A DNA stretch of 64,000 nt from Pseudomonas prosekii (GCF_900105155.1 NZ_LT629762.1:2891001-2955000); one strand, 5' to 3'; counted from the first letter of the stretch, positions 44,693-53,914 are shown. Made by a program: numbers and translations. Notes: generated by a model not told the origin, from the sequence alone.

Positions 44693-46156
44693 TCAGCGTT
44701 GCGCTGCGGCTACGTCTTGAGGCTTGGCTTGCGTCGGCGCTTCAACCTTGCTGGCGGAGGCTGGCGGGTTGGCTGGCCAGGCTTGCAAGTCGAGGTCGAG
44801 GTCCGGGAACTTGCTCGAATCGAATACCGGCGTCTTGATCCCGGCAGCGCGCTGGTCGTCGTAGTCACGCAGCACGCGCATGGCGATCTTGAACAGCAGG
44901 AACAGCGCGATCAGGTTGACGAACGCGAGCATGGTCATGGTGATGTCGGCAAACGCGAACACCGTGCCGAGGTTTTCGACCGCGCCCCAGTAGATCAACA
45001 CCAGCACCAGCGCCCGATAAGCCATCAGCGCCAAGCGGTTTTCACCGATCAGGAAACGCAGGTTGCTCTCGCCGAGGTAGTAGTTGTAGAGGATCGAGGT
45101 GAACACGAACAACGACAGCGCCACGGAAATGAAGCTGCGGCCCCAGTCACCGACGACAGCGGCCAGCGAGTTCTGGGTCAGGGCAATGCCGTCGCCTTCA
45201 AAGCCCGGCGTGTAGAAACCCGACAGCAGGATCAGCAACGCGGTGCAGGTGCAGATGATGAAGGTGTCGAGGAACACGCTGAACGCCTGAACCACACCTT
45301 GTGCCACCGGGTGCTCGACCGACGCGACCGCCGCCACGTTGGGCGCACTGCCCAGACCGGCTTCGTTGGCGAACACGCCGCGTTTCACGCCCATGATGAT
45401 CGCGCTGCCGACCAGGCCGCCGAACGCTTGATCCAGACCAAAAGCGCTTTTGACGATGGTCATCAGCATCGCCGGTACGTGGTCGAATTGCAGCACGATC
45501 ACGTAGAGGGTCACGCCGATGTACACCAGGGTTTTGACCGGCACCAGCAGGTCAGCGACCTTGGCGATGCGCTTGATCCCGCCGATGAACACCAGACCCA
45601 GCAACACCGCCAGCGCGGCGCCGGTGTAAGTCGGGTCGAGTTCGAATGCGTCTTTCAGTGAGTGGGTCACGGCGTGGGATTGCAGGCCGTTGAAGGCAAA
45701 ACCGAAGGTCACCAACAGCAGGAATGCCATGACCATGCCCAACCAGCGCTTCTGCAAACCGTGCTGAATGTAATAGGACGGGCCGCCGCGATAGGTGCCG
45801 TCGGAGTCGCAGCGTTTGTAGAGCTGGCCGAGGGAACATTCGAAGAAGCTGCTGGACATGCCGACCAGCGCGGTCACCCACATCCAGAACACTGCGCCCG
45901 GGCCGCCCATGGTCACGGCGATGCCGACCCCGGCAATGTTGCCGGCGCCAACGCGACCGGCGAGGCTGAGCATCAGCGCCTGGAACGAGCTGAGCTGACC
46001 GGCGCTGCTTTTGAGGCTGTCGCGAAACACCGCGAACATATGGAAGAAATGGCGCAATTGAACGAAACGCGAGCGGATCGTGAAGTAGCCACCGAGCCCG
46101 ACAATGAGCACGATCAGTACTTTCTCTGAGAGGAAGCCGTTGATGACTTCGAGCAT
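44693..46156 (-). CDS. Alanine/glycine:sodium symporter (AgcS family)
   Basis: A 487-residue transporter with about eleven helices. The family signature LAGRVGAGNIAGVGIAVTMGGPGAVFWMWVTALVGMSSSFFECSLGQLYK (about residues 65-114) and GVKRGVFANEAGLGSAPNVAA are present. It takes up alanine or glycine with Na+. The C-terminal 60 residues are charged and proline-rich (PANPPASASKVEAPTQAKPQ). It lies upstream of the asparaginase gene on the same strand but separated by a REP doublet. Confidence 0.93.
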   Translation of the reverse strand: MLEVINGFLSEKVLIVLIVGLGGYFTIRSRFVQLRHFFHMFAVFRDSLKSSAGQLSSFQALMLSLAGRVGAGNIAGVGIAVTMGGPGAVFWMWVTALVGMSSSFFECSLGQLYKRCDSDGTYRGGPSYYIQHGLQKRWLGMVMAFLLLVTFGFAFNGLQSHAVTHSLKDAFELDPTYTGAALAVLLGLVFIGGIKRIAKVADLLVPVKTLVYIGVTLYVIVLQFDHVPAMLMTIVKSAFGLDQAFGGLVGSAIIMGVKRGVFANEAGLGSAPNVAAVASVEHPVAQGVVQAFSVFLDTFIICTCTALLILLSGFYTPGFEGDGIALTQNSLAAVVGDWGRSFISVALSLFVFTSILYNYYLGESNLRFLIGENRLALMAYRALVLVLIYWGAVENLGTVFAFADITMTMLAFVNLIALFLLFKIAMRVLRDYDDQRAAGIKTPVFDSSKFPDLDLDLQAWPANPPASASKVEAPTQAKPQDVAAAQR

Positions 46157-46418
46157 GGAGTATTCCTCGCTGTTTTTTGTTTAAGCAAATGCTGGATTGG
46201 CAGAAACATCGCGTTACACCGGTTTGCGCAGGGCAAAACAGGTGAGGCGAATGTGTCGTCCCGGGTTCCATATCGCGGAGTTTGTTATTAGTTCGGGTTT
46301 CGCATGGGTTTGGGCCTCGTTACCGACGACCGCTCACGCGAAGAGGGGCGGCACTATACCTATCCGAGTGCCGTCCGTCTGCACGATAGCGGTGCAAGCG
46401 ACGAAACGAAGCCCTTTC

Positions 46419-46492
46419 TCATGTGGGAGCATGGCTTGCCCGCGATGGCGATGTTGAGGGCGCCATCGCGGGCAAGCCTTGCTCCCACAGAA
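46419..46492. repeat. REP doublet (type B variant)
   Basis: Arms GTGGGAGCATGGCTTGCCCG and its near-inverse, 24 bases apart, in the 500-base gap upstream of the symporter. The remainder of 46157-46655 holds likely symporter promoter DNA and the aspA terminator; no gene is visible. Confidence 0.85.
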
Positions 46493-46535
46493 GTCGAGTC
46501 AGGCACGAGTTGTACGGTCGGGCCTGTAAACAGTT

Positions 46536-46570
46536 AAAAAAAAGGGCTTGGGGAATAAATCCCCAAGCCC
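46536..46570 (-). terminator. Intrinsic terminator after aspA
   Basis: A perfect stem of 11 base pairs (GGGCTTGGGGA / TCCCCAAGCCC) with a 5-base loop, followed on the minus strand by a run of eight T. It lies 86 bases past the aspA stop. Confidence 0.92.
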
Positions 46571-46655
46571 TCAAAAGGTGAGAGGTGTCTAGTCCCTCGA
46601 CCTGGTGAGCGTGGCTCTCGTGCCCTTGGTTACAAGAGCAAGAACCGGCGTTTGG

Positions 46656-48080
46656 TCAAGCCTTGAGAGGCACCAGACGCGGAGCAATCATGTTTTCCGG
46701 GCGCAGGATGTCGGCGAGCATTTCGTCGTCGAGCAAGCCTTCTTCGCGCACCAGTTCCAGCACGCCGCGGCCGCTTTCAAGGGCGATGCGGGCGATGCGG
46801 GTGGCGTTTTCATAGCCAATGTACGGGTTCAGCGCGGTGACCAGACCGATCGAGTGTTCGACCAGTTCGCGGCAGCGCTCTTCGTTGGCGGTGATGCCGA
46901 CGATGCAGTGCTCGCGCAGCATGTCCATGGCGCGTTGCAGCAGGCGGATCGAGTCGAAGATCTTGAACGCGATCAGCGGCTCCATCACGTTCAGTTGCAG
47001 TTGGCCGCCTTCAGCCGCGATGGTCAGGGCCAGGTCGTTGCCGATGATCTGGAACGCTACCTGGTTGACCGCTTCCGGGATCACCGGGTTGACCTTGCCG
47101 GGCATGATCGAACTGCCTGGCTGACGCGCCGGCAAGTTGATTTCGTTGATCCCGGTCCGTGGGCCGCTGGACAGCAGGCGCAGGTCGTTGCAGATTTTCG
47201 ACAGCTTGACCGCGGTGCGCTTGAGCATGCCGGAGAACAGCACGAAGGCGCCCATGTCGGAAGTCGCTTCGATCAGGTCGGCGGCTGGCACCAGCGGTTG
47301 ACCGCTGATCAGCGCCAGACGCTCGACGGCGAGGTGCTGGTAACGCGGGTCGGCGTTGATGCCGGTGCCGATCGCGGTGCCGCCCAGGTTGACTTCGGTC
47401 AGCAGTTCCGGGGCCAGCGTCTTCAGACGGGCCAGGTCTTCGCCCAGTGTGGTGGCGAAAGCACGGAATTCCTGGCCGAGGGTCATCGGCACAGCGTCTT
47501 GCAGTTGCGTGCGGCCCATTTTCAAGACGTGAGCGAATTCCTGACCTTTGGCCGCGAATGCCTGAATCAGGCTGTCGAGGCTGGCCAGCAGCGCGTCGTG
47601 GCCCAACAGCAGACCCAGGCGAATCGCCGTCGGGTAAGCGTCGTTGGTCGACTGCGCCATGTTCACGTCGTTGTTCGGGTGCAGGTATTGGTATTCGCCC
47701 TTCTGGTGGCCCATGGCCTCCAGCGCGATGTTGGCGATGACTTCGTTGGCATTCATGTTGGTCGACGTGCCAGCGCCGCCCTGAATCATGTCGACCACGA
47801 ACTCTTCGTGGAAGTCGCCGCGGATCAATCGTGCACAGGCTTCGCTGATGGCAGCGTGCTTGGCTTCGCTCAGATGACCCAGCTCGCGGTTGGCGTCAGC
47901 GGCGGCCTGTTTGACCATGGCCAGGCCGACAACCAGCTTCGGGTAATGCGAAATCGGAACGCCGGAGAGACGGAAGTTGTTCACCGCTCGCAGGGTCTGG
48001 ATGCCGTAATACGCTTGAGCGGGTACTTCGAGTACGCCAAGCAGGTCTTTTTCTGTGCGGAATGATGCAGCGGAGGACAT
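46656..48080 (-). CDS. aspA: Aspartate ammonia-lyase
   Basis: A 474-residue lyase that converts aspartate to fumarate and ammonia. The superfamily signature GSSIMPGKVNPVIPE is present (about residue 317), along with GGAGTSTNMNANEV and SSGPRTGINEINLP. The length fits AspA exactly if the ATG at 48080 is used; an upstream ATG (48092) is in frame. The gene is divergent from a LysR regulator. With asparaginase and the symporter it makes an amino-acid catabolic cluster. Confidence 0.95.
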   Translation of the reverse strand: MSSAASFRTEKDLLGVLEVPAQAYYGIQTLRAVNNFRLSGVPISHYPKLVVGLAMVKQAAADANRELGHLSEAKHAAISEACARLIRGDFHEEFVVDMIQGGAGTSTNMNANEVIANIALEAMGHQKGEYQYLHPNNDVNMAQSTNDAYPTAIRLGLLLGHDALLASLDSLIQAFAAKGQEFAHVLKMGRTQLQDAVPMTLGQEFRAFATTLGEDLARLKTLAPELLTEVNLGGTAIGTGINADPRYQHLAVERLALISGQPLVPAADLIEATSDMGAFVLFSGMLKRTAVKLSKICNDLRLLSSGPRTGINEINLPARQPGSSIMPGKVNPVIPEAVNQVAFQIIGNDLALTIAAEGGQLQLNVMEPLIAFKIFDSIRLLQRAMDMLREHCIVGITANEERCRELVEHSIGLVTALNPYIGYENATRIARIALESGRGVLELVREEGLLDDEMLADILRPENMIAPRLVPLKA

Positions 48081-48186
48081 GATAGAAATCATCTCAATAT
48101 GGACCCGGTCTGTGCCGGAACGCTGCAAATGCTAGGCTTGTGAACAATTTTGGGCCAATGCTGTTAAGCGCTGGCCTATGCACATT

Positions 48187-48199
48187 CGGCATAATGCCG
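48187..48199. promoter_or_regulatory. Palindrome between aspA and the LysR gene
   Basis: CGGCATAATGCCG is a perfect palindrome, flanked by CACAT and TGTG that extend the symmetry to about 24 bases. It lies 62 bases upstream of the LysR start and could be its operator. Confidence 0.45.
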
Positions 48200-48260
48200 A
48201 TGTGACGCCGTGTACGCGGCAAACGTGTGAGCTAATTTGGTGCGTGTCCGGGAGGACCTG

Positions 48261-49169
48261 ATGAATCTGGAAAGCAAATGGCTGGAGGACTTTAGCGCCC
48301 TGGCCGCCACCCGCAGCTTTTCCCAGGCGGCTGAGCGGCGCTTCGTCACCCAGCCAGCGTTCAGTCGGCGGATCCGCAGTCTGGAAGCCGCGCTGGGCCT
48401 GCAACTGGTCAACCGCTCGCGCACGCCGATCGAACTGACGGCGGCGGGGCAGTTGTTTCTGGTGACGGCGCGCACGGTGGTGGAACAGTTGGGCGAAGTG
48501 CTGCGCCATCTGCATCACCTTGAGGGCGGGCAGGGCGAAGTGATGCAAGTGGCGGCGGCTCACTCGTTGGCATTGGGCTTCTTCCCGCGCTGGATCGCGC
48601 AGTTGCGTAATGAAGGTTTGAACATTGCCACGCGGCTGGTCGCGACCAACGTTGGCGATGCGGTGCACGCGTTGCGCGAGGGCGGTTGCGATTTGATGCT
48701 GGCGTTCTACGACCCGGACGCGGCGATGCAAATGGACCCGGAGATTTTCCCATCGCTGCACTTGGGGCAAACCGAGATGTTGCCGGTGTGCGCGGCGGAT
48801 GCTGACGGCAAGCCGTTGTTCGATCTGGAAGGCGACGCCAGTGTGCCGCTGCTGGCCTACAGCGCCGGGGCGTTTCTGGGGCGCTCGGTGAATTTGCTAC
48901 TGCGCCAGCGCGCGCTGCGCTTTACCACTATCTATGAGACCGCGATGGCCGACAGCCTGAAAAGCATGGCGCTCGAAGGCTTGGGCATTGCCTGGGTGCC
49001 GCAACTGAGCGTGCGCGCCGAGCTGGCGCGCGGTGAGCTGGTGGTGTGCGGCGGCCCGCAATGGCACGTGCCGCTGGAGATTCGCCTGTACCGCTGCGCG
49101 CTGGTGCGCAAGGCCAACGTGCGATTGCTCTGGCGCAAACTCGAGGGCGGCGCCGCGCAAGGTTCCTGA
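48261..49169 (+). CDS. LysR-family transcriptional regulator
   Basis: A 302-residue regulator with an N-terminal winged helix (WLEDFSALAATRSFSQAAERRFVTQPAFSRRIRSLEAALGLQLVNRSRTPIELTAAG, residues 7-63) and a ligand-binding domain. The sequence reads like the HypT/YjiE group. ATG 48261 is preceded by GGGAGGACCTG; an upstream GTG is in frame. It is divergent from aspA and may control it. The effector is unknown. Confidence 0.88.
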   Translation: MNLESKWLEDFSALAATRSFSQAAERRFVTQPAFSRRIRSLEAALGLQLVNRSRTPIELTAAGQLFLVTARTVVEQLGEVLRHLHHLEGGQGEVMQVAAAHSLALGFFPRWIAQLRNEGLNIATRLVATNVGDAVHALREGGCDLMLAFYDPDAAMQMDPEIFPSLHLGQTEMLPVCAADADGKPLFDLEGDASVPLLAYSAGAFLGRSVNLLLRQRALRFTTIYETAMADSLKSMALEGLGIAWVPQLSVRAELARGELVVCGGPQWHVPLEIRLYRCALVRKANVRLLWRKLEGGAAQGS

Positions 49170-49185
49170 GTAAACCGACTAACCC

Positions 49186-49277
49186 CTGTGGGAGCGAGCT
49201 TGCTCGCGATGACGGTCTTGCATTCAGGATCAAGGTTGACTGACCGGACGCTATCGCGAGCACGCTCGCTCCCACAG
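49186..49277. repeat. REP doublet (type B)
   Basis: Inverted pair of GTGGGAGCGAGCTTGCTCGC elements, one with a GCACG substitution. Part of the 331-base gap 49170-49501, whose right half is the purE leader. Confidence 0.88.
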
Positions 49278-49431
49278 GTGGATTGCGGGGTATTTGACTG
49301 ACTCTCAAGTCAATAAAACCGCGACTTTTGGGGTTATGACAGATGGTCGCGCAGGGGGCTGTTTATCTGCTTCATTGAGGTATACTGCGCGGCCTTCGGC
49401 CGGCTTGACTGGCCATTTTTCGTACAATCGA

Positions 49432-49466
49432 GCCACGCATTTTTGCGTGGCTTGTTGTTTTTTGAC
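49432..49466 (+). terminator. Hairpin with T-run in the purE leader
   Basis: GCCACGCA-loop-TGCGTGGC stem followed by TTGTTGTTTTTTG, which has the form of an intrinsic terminator, 35 bases before purE. No gene ends just upstream, so it may act as an attenuator for purEK or end a short leader RNA. Confidence 0.7.
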
Positions 49467-49501
49467 GCGCCCCCGGGCGCCCAGAGAGAAGAGGCACGAC
49501 G

Positions 49502-49993
49502 ATGAGCGCACTGGTTGGCGTGATCATGGGCTCCAAGTCCGATTGGTCCACCCTTAGCCACACCGCCGACATGCTGGAAAAGCTCGGCATTCCTTACGAG
49601 GTGAAAGTGGTCTCCGCCCACCGCACCCCGGACTTGCTGTTCCAGTACGCCGAAGAAGCTGAGGCGCGAGGCATCGAGGTGATCATCGCCGGTGCCGGTG
49701 GCGCGGCGCACTTGCCGGGCATGTGTGCGGCCAAGACCCACCTGCCGGTGCTCGGCGTTCCGGTGCAGTCGTCGATGCTGTCGGGCGTCGATTCGCTGCT
49801 CTCGATCGTGCAAATGCCGGCGGGCATTCCGGTTGCCACCCTGGCCATCGGCAAGGCTGGCGCGATCAACGCCGCGCTGCTCTCGGCGAGCATCCTCGGC
49901 GCCAAGCACCCGCAGTTCCACGCGGTGCTGAAAACTTTCCGTGCTGAACAGACAGACAGCGTCCTGGACAATCCAGACCCACGCATCGCCTGA
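49502..49993 (+). CDS. purE: N5-carboxyaminoimidazole ribonucleotide mutase PurE
   Basis: A 163-residue class I PurE that rearranges N5-CAIR to CAIR in purine synthesis. [45 protein letters not shown] and [31 protein letters not shown] are all canonical. It is followed 11 bases later by purK, its usual partner. Expression may be set by the terminator-like leader at 49432-49466. Confidence 0.97.
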   Translation: MSALVGVIMGSKSDWSTLSHTADMLEKLGIPYEVKVVSAHRTPDLLFQYAEEAEARGIEVIIAGAGGAAHLPGMCAAKTHLPVLGVPVQSSMLSGVDSLLSIVQMPAGIPVATLAIGKAGAINAALLSASILGAKHPQFHAVLKTFRAEQTDSVLDNPDPRIA

Positions 49994-50004
49994 GGTTGTT
50001 GACG

Positions 50005-51087
50005 ATGAAGATCGGTGTAATCGGTGGCGGCCAATTGGGCCGCATGTTGGCGCTGGCGGGCACTCCGCTCGGCATGAACTTCGCTTTCCTCGACCCGGCG
50101 CCGGATGCTTGCGCCGCTGCTTTGGGCGAGCACCTGCGGGCCGATTACGGCGATCAGGATCACTTGCGCCAACTGGCCGATGAAGTCGATCTGGTGACCT
50201 TCGAGTTCGAAAGCGTCCCGGCCGAAACCGTGGCGTTTCTGTCGCAGTTCGTGCCGGTCTACCCGAGCGCCGAAGCGCTGCGCATCGCCCGTGATCGCTG
50301 GTTCGAGAAGAGCATGTTCAAGGACCTGGGGATTCCCACCCCGGCGTTCGCCGACATTCAATCGCAAGCGGATCTGGACGCCGCTGTCGCGTCCATCGGT
50401 CTGCCCGCCGTGCTGAAAACCCGCACACTCGGTTACGACGGCAAGGGCCAGAAAGTCCTGCGCACGCCTGATGATGTGGTCGACACGTTCGCCGAGTTGG
50501 GCAGTGTTGCCTGTCTGCTGGAAGGCTTCGTGCCGTTCACCGGCGAAGTGTCGCTGATCGCCGTGCGGGCCCGCGATGGCGAAACGCGCTTCTATCCACT
50601 GGTTCACAACACCCACGACAGCGGCATCCTCAAGCTGTCCGTGGCCAGCACCGATCACCCGTTGCAGGCGCTGGCGCAAGACTATTCCAGCCGTGTGCTC
50701 AAGCAGCTGAATTACGTCGGCGTGATGGCGTTCGAGTTCTTTGAAGTCGACGGTGGCCTCAAGGCCAACGAAATCGCCCCGCGCGTGCACAACTCCGGGC
50801 ACTGGACCACTGAAGGTGCCGAATGCAGCCAGTTTGAAAACCATCTGCGCGCCGTTGCCGGTTTGCCGCTGGGTTCGACGGCCAAGGTCGGTGAGAGCGC
50901 GATGCTCAACTTCATCGGCAAAGTGCCGGACACCGAGAAGGTCCTGGCCATCGACGATTGCCATCTGCATCACTACGGCAAGGCGTTCAAGGTCGGGCGC
51001 AAGGTCGGTCACGCCAACTTGCGTTGCGCTAATCGCGAAACCCTGGCCGCGCAGATTCTCAAGGTTGAAGCGCTGATTGCCGAATAG
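50005..51087 (+). CDS. purK: N5-carboxyaminoimidazole ribonucleotide synthase PurK
   Basis: A 360-residue ATP-grasp ligase that makes N5-CAIR from AIR, ATP and bicarbonate. MKIGVIGGGQLGRMLALAG opens the protein; LKTRTLGYDGKGQKVL and EIAPRVHNSGHWTTEGAECSQFENH are diagnostic. ATG 50005 follows TGAGGT; an in-frame start at 49996 is less likely. It forms an operon with purE. Confidence 0.97.
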   Translation: MKIGVIGGGQLGRMLALAGTPLGMNFAFLDPAPDACAAALGEHLRADYGDQDHLRQLADEVDLVTFEFESVPAETVAFLSQFVPVYPSAEALRIARDRWFEKSMFKDLGIPTPAFADIQSQADLDAAVASIGLPAVLKTRTLGYDGKGQKVLRTPDDVVDTFAELGSVACLLEGFVPFTGEVSLIAVRARDGETRFYPLVHNTHDSGILKLSVASTDHPLQALAQDYSSRVLKQLNYVGVMAFEFFEVDGGLKANEIAPRVHNSGHWTTEGAECSQFENHLRAVAGLPLGSTAKVGESAMLNFIGKVPDTEKVLAIDDCHLHHYGKAFKVGRKVGHANLRCANRETLAAQILKVEALIAE

Positions 51088-51105
51088 TTTCATTTCGGCG
51101 CTGCG

Positions 51106-51132
51106 GAACCTTAATTGCCAATGGTTCTCTGA
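51106..51132 (+). promoter_or_regulatory. AlgU/RpoE-type promoter for the GlsB-like gene
   Basis: GAACCT and TCTGA lie 16 bases apart, matching the AlgU consensus (GAACTT-N16-TCTGA) at all but one position. The predicted transcript would begin near 51140, about 55 bases before the gene, and opens with a TGCCAA/TTGGCA inverted repeat (51141-51165). Confidence 0.55.
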
Positions 51133-51193
51133 TTGCAGGATGCCAAAGTCTGACTAGGCTTGGCATATTCAAATCATTCAGAGGAAAAGTGCC

Positions 51194-51439
51194 ATGGGAA
51201 TTATTGGAACCATCTTTATCGGCTTGATCGTCGGCCTGCTGGCGCGCTTCCTGAAACCGGGTGATGACAGCATGGGTTGGATCATGACCATCTTGCTCGG
51301 TATCGGCGGTTCGTTGGCGGCCACTTATGGCGGCCAGGCACTGGGCATCTACCAGGCCGGTCAAGGCGCGGGCTTCATCGGTGCGCTGGTCGGTGCGGTC
51401 GTGCTGCTGGTGATCTACGGTTTGATCAAAAAGAACTGA
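51194..51439 (+). CDS. GlsB/YeaQ/YmgE-family stress-response membrane protein
   Basis: An 81-residue, very hydrophobic protein with three transmembrane segments and repeated Gly motifs (GIIGTIFIGLIVGLLARFLKPG; GWIMTILLGIGGSLAATYGG; GFIGALVGAVVLLVIYGLI). Family members are induced by envelope or stationary-phase stress; the biochemical role is unknown. A clear AGAGGAAAA ribosome site precedes the ATG, and an AlgU-like promoter lies upstream. Confidence 0.9.
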   Translation: MGIIGTIFIGLIVGLLARFLKPGDDSMGWIMTILLGIGGSLAATYGGQALGIYQAGQGAGFIGALVGAVVLLVIYGLIKKN

Positions 51440-51526
51440 TCTGCCGACCAAGCCCTCTCTGCTGCGCAGGCCGAGAGGGCTAGAATGCCCGGCGTTGTTT
51501 CGTCCCTTCCTTTGCCGAGCACCTTC

Positions 51527-52063
51527 ATGCGCCGTCTCCTGCTGACTTTCCTTTTACTAGGCTCGGGCCTCGCCCACGCCGGCGAATTGCCGGAAACCGA
51601 CTGGCTGGCGCTGATGCCCAAGTCGGACCAGAAAGCCCTCGAAGCCATGCCCGAAATCGACCACGACTCGCCCGAAAGCGACGGCACCTTCACGGCCAAG
51701 GGTGGCCTGAAGCAAAGCAAAGGCCTGCCGGCGGTGATGTATTCGAGCAAAACCGTGGCGTCGATGAACGACAAGGATATTCGCATCGGCGGTTATCCGG
51801 TGCCGCTGGAGTCCGACGCCAAGGGCCGCAGCACGCTGTTTTTCCTCGTGCCGTACCCCGGCGCCTGCATCCACGTGCCGCCACCGCCGCCCAATCAATT
51901 GGTGCTGGTGCGTTATCCGCAAGGCTTGAAGCTGGACGACATCTACACGCCGCTGTGGGTGACGGGGAAGTTGAAGGTCGAGAAAGTCAGCAATGACCTG
52001 GCTGATGCGGCGTATGCGCTGGATGCGGCGAAAGTGCGGGTGGTGGAAGAGGCGGATTTGTAG
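51527..52063 (+). CDS. DUF3299 secreted protein
   Basis: A 178-residue protein with a signal peptide (residues 1-19, ending AHA). The mature part contains IRIGGYPVPLESDAKGRSTLFFLVPYPGACIHVPPPPPNQLVLVRY, characteristic of DUF3299, including the conserved Cys/His pair in ACIHVPPPPP. Family members often sit near ABC-type efflux genes; here it is alone. The function is unknown. The upstream in-frame start at 51485 would bury the signal peptide. Confidence 0.85.
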   Translation: MRRLLLTFLLLGSGLAHAGELPETDWLALMPKSDQKALEAMPEIDHDSPESDGTFTAKGGLKQSKGLPAVMYSSKTVASMNDKDIRIGGYPVPLESDAKGRSTLFFLVPYPGACIHVPPPPPNQLVLVRYPQGLKLDDIYTPLWVTGKLKVEKVSNDLADAAYALDAAKVRVVEEADL

Positions 52064-52077
52064 CGGCTGGAGATCGA

Positions 52078-52174
52078 TTCGCGGGCAAGCCTCGCTCCTA
52101 CAGGGGCGAGGTCCGACCACGAAAAAATTGTGGCGGCACCAATCCCTGTAGGAGCGAGGCTTGCCCGCGAAGCT
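52078..52174. repeat. REP doublet (type A)
   Basis: Inverted pair of GTAGGAGCGAGGCTTGCCCG elements separated by about 50 bases, between the convergent DUF3299 and mutarotase genes. Confidence 0.9.
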
Positions 52175-52175
52175 T

Positions 52176-53075
52176 TTACAGCGGTTTGCTAGCGATGCTT
52201 ACGCCCAGCGTATGACTGGCACCCGCCGCCAGATCCACCACGTCATCCATCACATTCGCGGTCTCGATGCACAGCATGCGCTGCCAGCCATCGTCGGCCA
52301 TGTCGCTGAACGCCGCCGCGCGATCGATCCACGGGTTCCAGATCACCGCTGTGCGTGAACCGCTGCTGGTCAGCTCGACGCGCCGTTCCCAGGTCGGGTC
52401 GACGATGCTCAACTGCTGCGGGACGTCCAGATAGATCCGGTCCGTCTCGCCGACGAACGCCAGATCACCGCTCTGAGTGGCGGTGGCCCAGTCCTTGGTC
52501 GTGTCGATGTAGCGCAAACCGTCCAGCCCTTCGACGTGCACGTTGCGCACATCGCTGACCGCGAAATAGCTGTGCAGGGCCTGGCTGATGGACACGGTTT
52601 CAGTGCCGCGGTTATGGCTGGTGAGGCTGATGTGCAGTTGTTCATCCAGACGAATGCTCAACTTCAAATCCACCTGATGCGGCCATTCGGCGAATCCGCC
52701 TTCGGGGCAGGGCAGAATGAACTCGACGTTCAGGCTCTCGCCCTCGGCTTCGATGCCGCCCAATTGCCAGTCCATCGCCCGGACCAGACCGTGGGCATTC
52801 GCCGCATCATTGCCGACGCGCATCGCCTGCACGCTTTGCGGATTGCGCGCGAAGACTCCGAACCACGGCCAGCACACCGGCACCCCGGCGCGGATGCTTT
52901 TGCCGGTCTTGAACACGGCCTCGTCGTTGAGCCAGATCAGCGGCGGTTGGCCGGCCAATTGATAACTGAGGATATGCGCGCCTTGCTGGGCCACCAGCAA
53001 TTCGGCCTGACCGTGGCGGATGCGCCAGCAGTTCAGTTCATCGAGTTTCACGGCTTCAACGTTGGGCGTGCTCAT
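52176..53075 (-). CDS. D-hexose-6-phosphate mutarotase (YeaD type)
   Basis: A 299-residue aldose-1-epimerase-like enzyme that interconverts alpha and beta forms of hexose 6-phosphates. AELLVAQQGAHILSYQLAGQPPLIWLNDEAVF, IRAGVPVCWPWFG, NAHGLVRAMDWQL (catalytic His), ALHSYFAVSDVRNVHVEGLDG (second His) and the late VIWNPW segment match the family. ATG 53075 is used. A thioesterase gene lies upstream on the same strand. Confidence 0.92.
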   Translation of the reverse strand: MSTPNVEAVKLDELNCWRIRHGQAELLVAQQGAHILSYQLAGQPPLIWLNDEAVFKTGKSIRAGVPVCWPWFGVFARNPQSVQAMRVGNDAANAHGLVRAMDWQLGGIEAEGESLNVEFILPCPEGGFAEWPHQVDLKLSIRLDEQLHISLTSHNRGTETVSISQALHSYFAVSDVRNVHVEGLDGLRYIDTTKDWATATQSGDLAFVGETDRIYLDVPQQLSIVDPTWERRVELTSSGSRTAVIWNPWIDRAAAFSDMADDGWQRMLCIETANVMDDVVDLAAGASHTLGVSIASKPL

Positions 53076-53145
53076 GGGGCAACTCTCAATCAGGATCAAT
53101 GACTGCAATGGACCGCAGAAGCAGCGCCTTGTTTAACCTGCAGGT

Positions 53146-53550
53146 TTAACGAGCGCGCGACGGCACCGAACGTGTGCGACCACTGCCATCGATGGCAACA
53201 AACACAAATACCGCTTCTGTCACTTTGCGCCATTCGCTGGACAGCGGATCGTCGCTCCAGACTTCGACCATCATCTGGATCGAGCTGCGGCCGATTTCCA
53301 GCGCCTGGGTATAAAAGGAAAGCTGCGCGCCTACCGCCACCGGCACCAGGAATGCCATCCGGTCGATCGCCACAGTCGCGACGCGGCCACCGGCAACTTT
53401 GCTGGCCATTGCGGTACCGGCCAAATCCATCTGCGCCACCAGCCAGCCGCCGAAAATATCGCCAAAGCCGTTGGTTTCGCGCGGGAGTGCGGTGATTTGC
53501 AGGGCAAGGTCGCCTTGCGGGATTGGATCTTCTTGTTCGAGCTCTATCAT
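53146..53550 (-). CDS. Acyl-CoA thioesterase (YciA-like)
   Basis: A 134-residue hot-dog thioesterase. NGFGDIFGGWLVAQMDLAGTAMASKVAGGRVATVAIDRMAFLVPVAVGAQLSFY contains the catalytic-type Asp of the helix and the substrate strand. It is shorter than the thioesterase at 10133 and belongs to the same superfamily. The substrate is not predicted. Confidence 0.9.
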   Translation of the reverse strand: MIELEQEDPIPQGDLALQITALPRETNGFGDIFGGWLVAQMDLAGTAMASKVAGGRVATVAIDRMAFLVPVAVGAQLSFYTQALEIGRSSIQMMVEVWSDDPLSSEWRKVTEAVFVFVAIDGSGRTRSVPSRAR

Positions 53551-53914
53551 GCCGGGGGTGCCTCTGACCCGTGACTCTTCATTAATACTTCAAGGTGATA
53601 GCCGTCTCAGAAAAAACGATTCAGCCCCGAACATACTACGTTCGTCACGTTTTTCGTAAGGCGCCTAAAGGGAAACTCTGCGAAATCGCCTGTGAACTCC
53701 CGGAGGCGTTTTCGCACAGCAACCCTTTCAAACTGTTACAGGCTTGCGAGTATATCGATCGGTAGACTCCGAGACGACCGTCGGGTTCTCATTTCGACCG
53801 TCAATTACGCGCCTCTATGTGCTTTTTCGAACAATTTGCTATCGTGCCGGACCTGCCCAAGCCTCCGCCAGCGTTGTTGGGGTTGCAGATCCGACTATAA
53901 GAGAAGCCCTTGCC

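Noticed and set aside
46157..46420. Glycine riboswitch upstream of the alanine/glycine symporter
   Set aside because: The minus-strand leader was read for the conserved glycine aptamer core and it was not found.
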